DNA from: Aminidesulfovibrio sp040307135
Lineage (GTDB): Bacteria; Desulfobacterota; Desulfovibrionia; Desulfovibrionales; Desulfovibrionaceae
Reading direction: 5' to 3'
DNA length: 5,423 bases
NCBI GenBank assembly: GCA_040307135.1
Contig: JAWRKD010000021.1
Location: 1-5,423, forward strand
Shown here: piece after piece, positions 4,919 to 5,423 of the stretch
Layout: every line of letters starts with the position of its first letter
Numbering within the stretch: the first letter of the stretch is position 1
Translations under genes and position numbers: made by a program
Notes under the pieces: generated by a model
Told to the model about the DNA's origin: nothing
Seen by the model: only the letters and a program-made list of their open reading frames with translations
Databases searched by the model: none

Positions 4919-5423
4919 TCACTGCTCCTTGCTGAGGTCGAGAGAAGAGGCCCAGGACCGGGCCAGGCCGACCTGGGCGAATGTCTCAATGGCCGCGGGA
5001 CTCTCCAGGATGCGGGCCGGGGTGATCCCTGCGCGCGAGACGGCGTCCCGGGTCAGGCCCGAGTCCAGGACCCGGGATAGGAGAAGCCTGGAGCCCAGGA
5101 TCTCCAGTTCGCGGGTGGCTGGCCCCAGGGTGAGGGTTTTGATTCTCAGCGTCAGGATCCTGGCCAGGACCCGCAGGCGTCCGACCTGGGCCAGGAAGAC
5201 GAAGTCCTGGGCCTGGACCATGACCGGCAGGATCCTGGCCAGAATCCCCGGGCGGCCGACAGCGGCCTGCGAGGAGTCCCGGCCCAGGGCCGGATGCTGC
5301 ACCAGGCCCAGGGCCAAGCGTCCGACCTTGGCCATGGCCCAGGTCCAAGCCTGGGCCGGAAGGGCTGCGGCCTGGCTGGAAATCCGGCCAACGGACCGGG
5401 AAGCCGCACTCGCGGCCGTGGCC
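4919..5423 (-). CDS. Repetitive tail-region protein, N-terminus off the right edge
   Basis: The frame is open from the right edge to TGA 4921-4919, with 167 residues visible and no stop. Of the overlapping open frames on this strand it is chosen because its stop lies one base before the next ATG, its end carries that gene's AAGGAG, and its codons have high GC at third positions. The others are Gly/Pro or Pro/Arg translations of the same DNA. The sequence is rich in Leu, Ala, Arg and Gln, poor in Lys, and contains imperfect repeats starting with VGR at intervals of 22, 22 and 25 residues (VGRISS, VGRLAL, VGRPGILARIL, VGRLRVLARIL). An exact 15-base DNA repeat underlies the last two. It is followed by an ordinary helical tail ending LSKEQ. 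A fibrous tail component is plausible from position. No family is recognised. Confidence 0.6.
   Translation of the reverse strand, partial: ATAASAASRSVGRISSQAAALPAQAWTWAMAKVGRLALGLVQHPALGRDSSQAAVGRPGILARILPVMVQAQDFVFLAQVGRLRVLARILTLRIKTLTLGPATRELEILGSRLLLSRVLDSGLTRDAVSRAGITPARILESPAAIETFAQVGLARSWASSLDLSKEQ
5153..5242. repeat. 15-base direct repeat inside the repetitive tail gene
   Basis: CAGGATCCTGGCCAG is present at 5153-5167 and again at 5228-5242, 75 bases (25 codons) apart and in the same frame. Both encode LARIL on the minus strand. It reflects internal duplication in the gene. Confidence 0.7.

Noticed and set aside
4986..5409. Two further long minus-strand frames in the right-edge gene
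   Set aside because: Their translations are Gly/Pro- or Pro/Arg/Trp-rich and do not connect to the next gene, whereas the chosen frame ends one base before the next start and supplies its ribosome site.

Overview
The window looks like a piece of a temperate phage or prophage from a GC-rich bacterium. The styles of the small HTH protein, the tail protein and the lipoproteins suggest a Desulfovibrio-like sulfate reducer (Desulfovibrionales). That host guess is an inference from protein style, not a measurement. No rRNA, tRNA, CRISPR array, insertion sequence, integrase or transposase is visible.

Layout, read in the direction of most genes (minus strand, right to left). Bases 5423-3890 hold the end of a tail or baseplate module: a repetitive protein cut by the right edge, a 100-residue beta-sandwich-like protein, and a 241-residue tail-fibre-like protein ending in a C1q-like domain. 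These three genes are packed with overlaps or 1-base gaps. Next comes a remnant of a TraR/DksA-type zinc-finger gene with an in-frame amber codon (about 3861-3736). It is followed by a coupled pair of lipoprotein genes (3672-2380), the second with a FlgO-like domain. These look like accessory cargo genes.

Bases 2205-2379 are a convergent gap with hairpins. Then comes the immunity region: a plus-strand repressor (1320-2204) divergent from a minus-strand cascade. The cascade consists of a Cro/Apl-like 99-residue HTH protein (1204-905), a CII-like regulator (843-373), a 34-residue membrane peptide (369-265) and an unidentified gene running off the left edge (262-1). The 115-base divergent gap is AT-rich. 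It holds a good leftward promoter and two different inverted repeats placed like operators. A 10-base direct repeat with a 20-base period lies between the Cro-like and CII-like genes, where phage 186 keeps its CII-activated establishment promoter.

The most unusual element is the repressor. It is built from three tandem copies of a CI-type HTH domain and has no LexA-like self-cleavage domain. The order tail fibre, lipoproteins, repressor with no integration gene between is also notable: the late and immunity modules touch directly.
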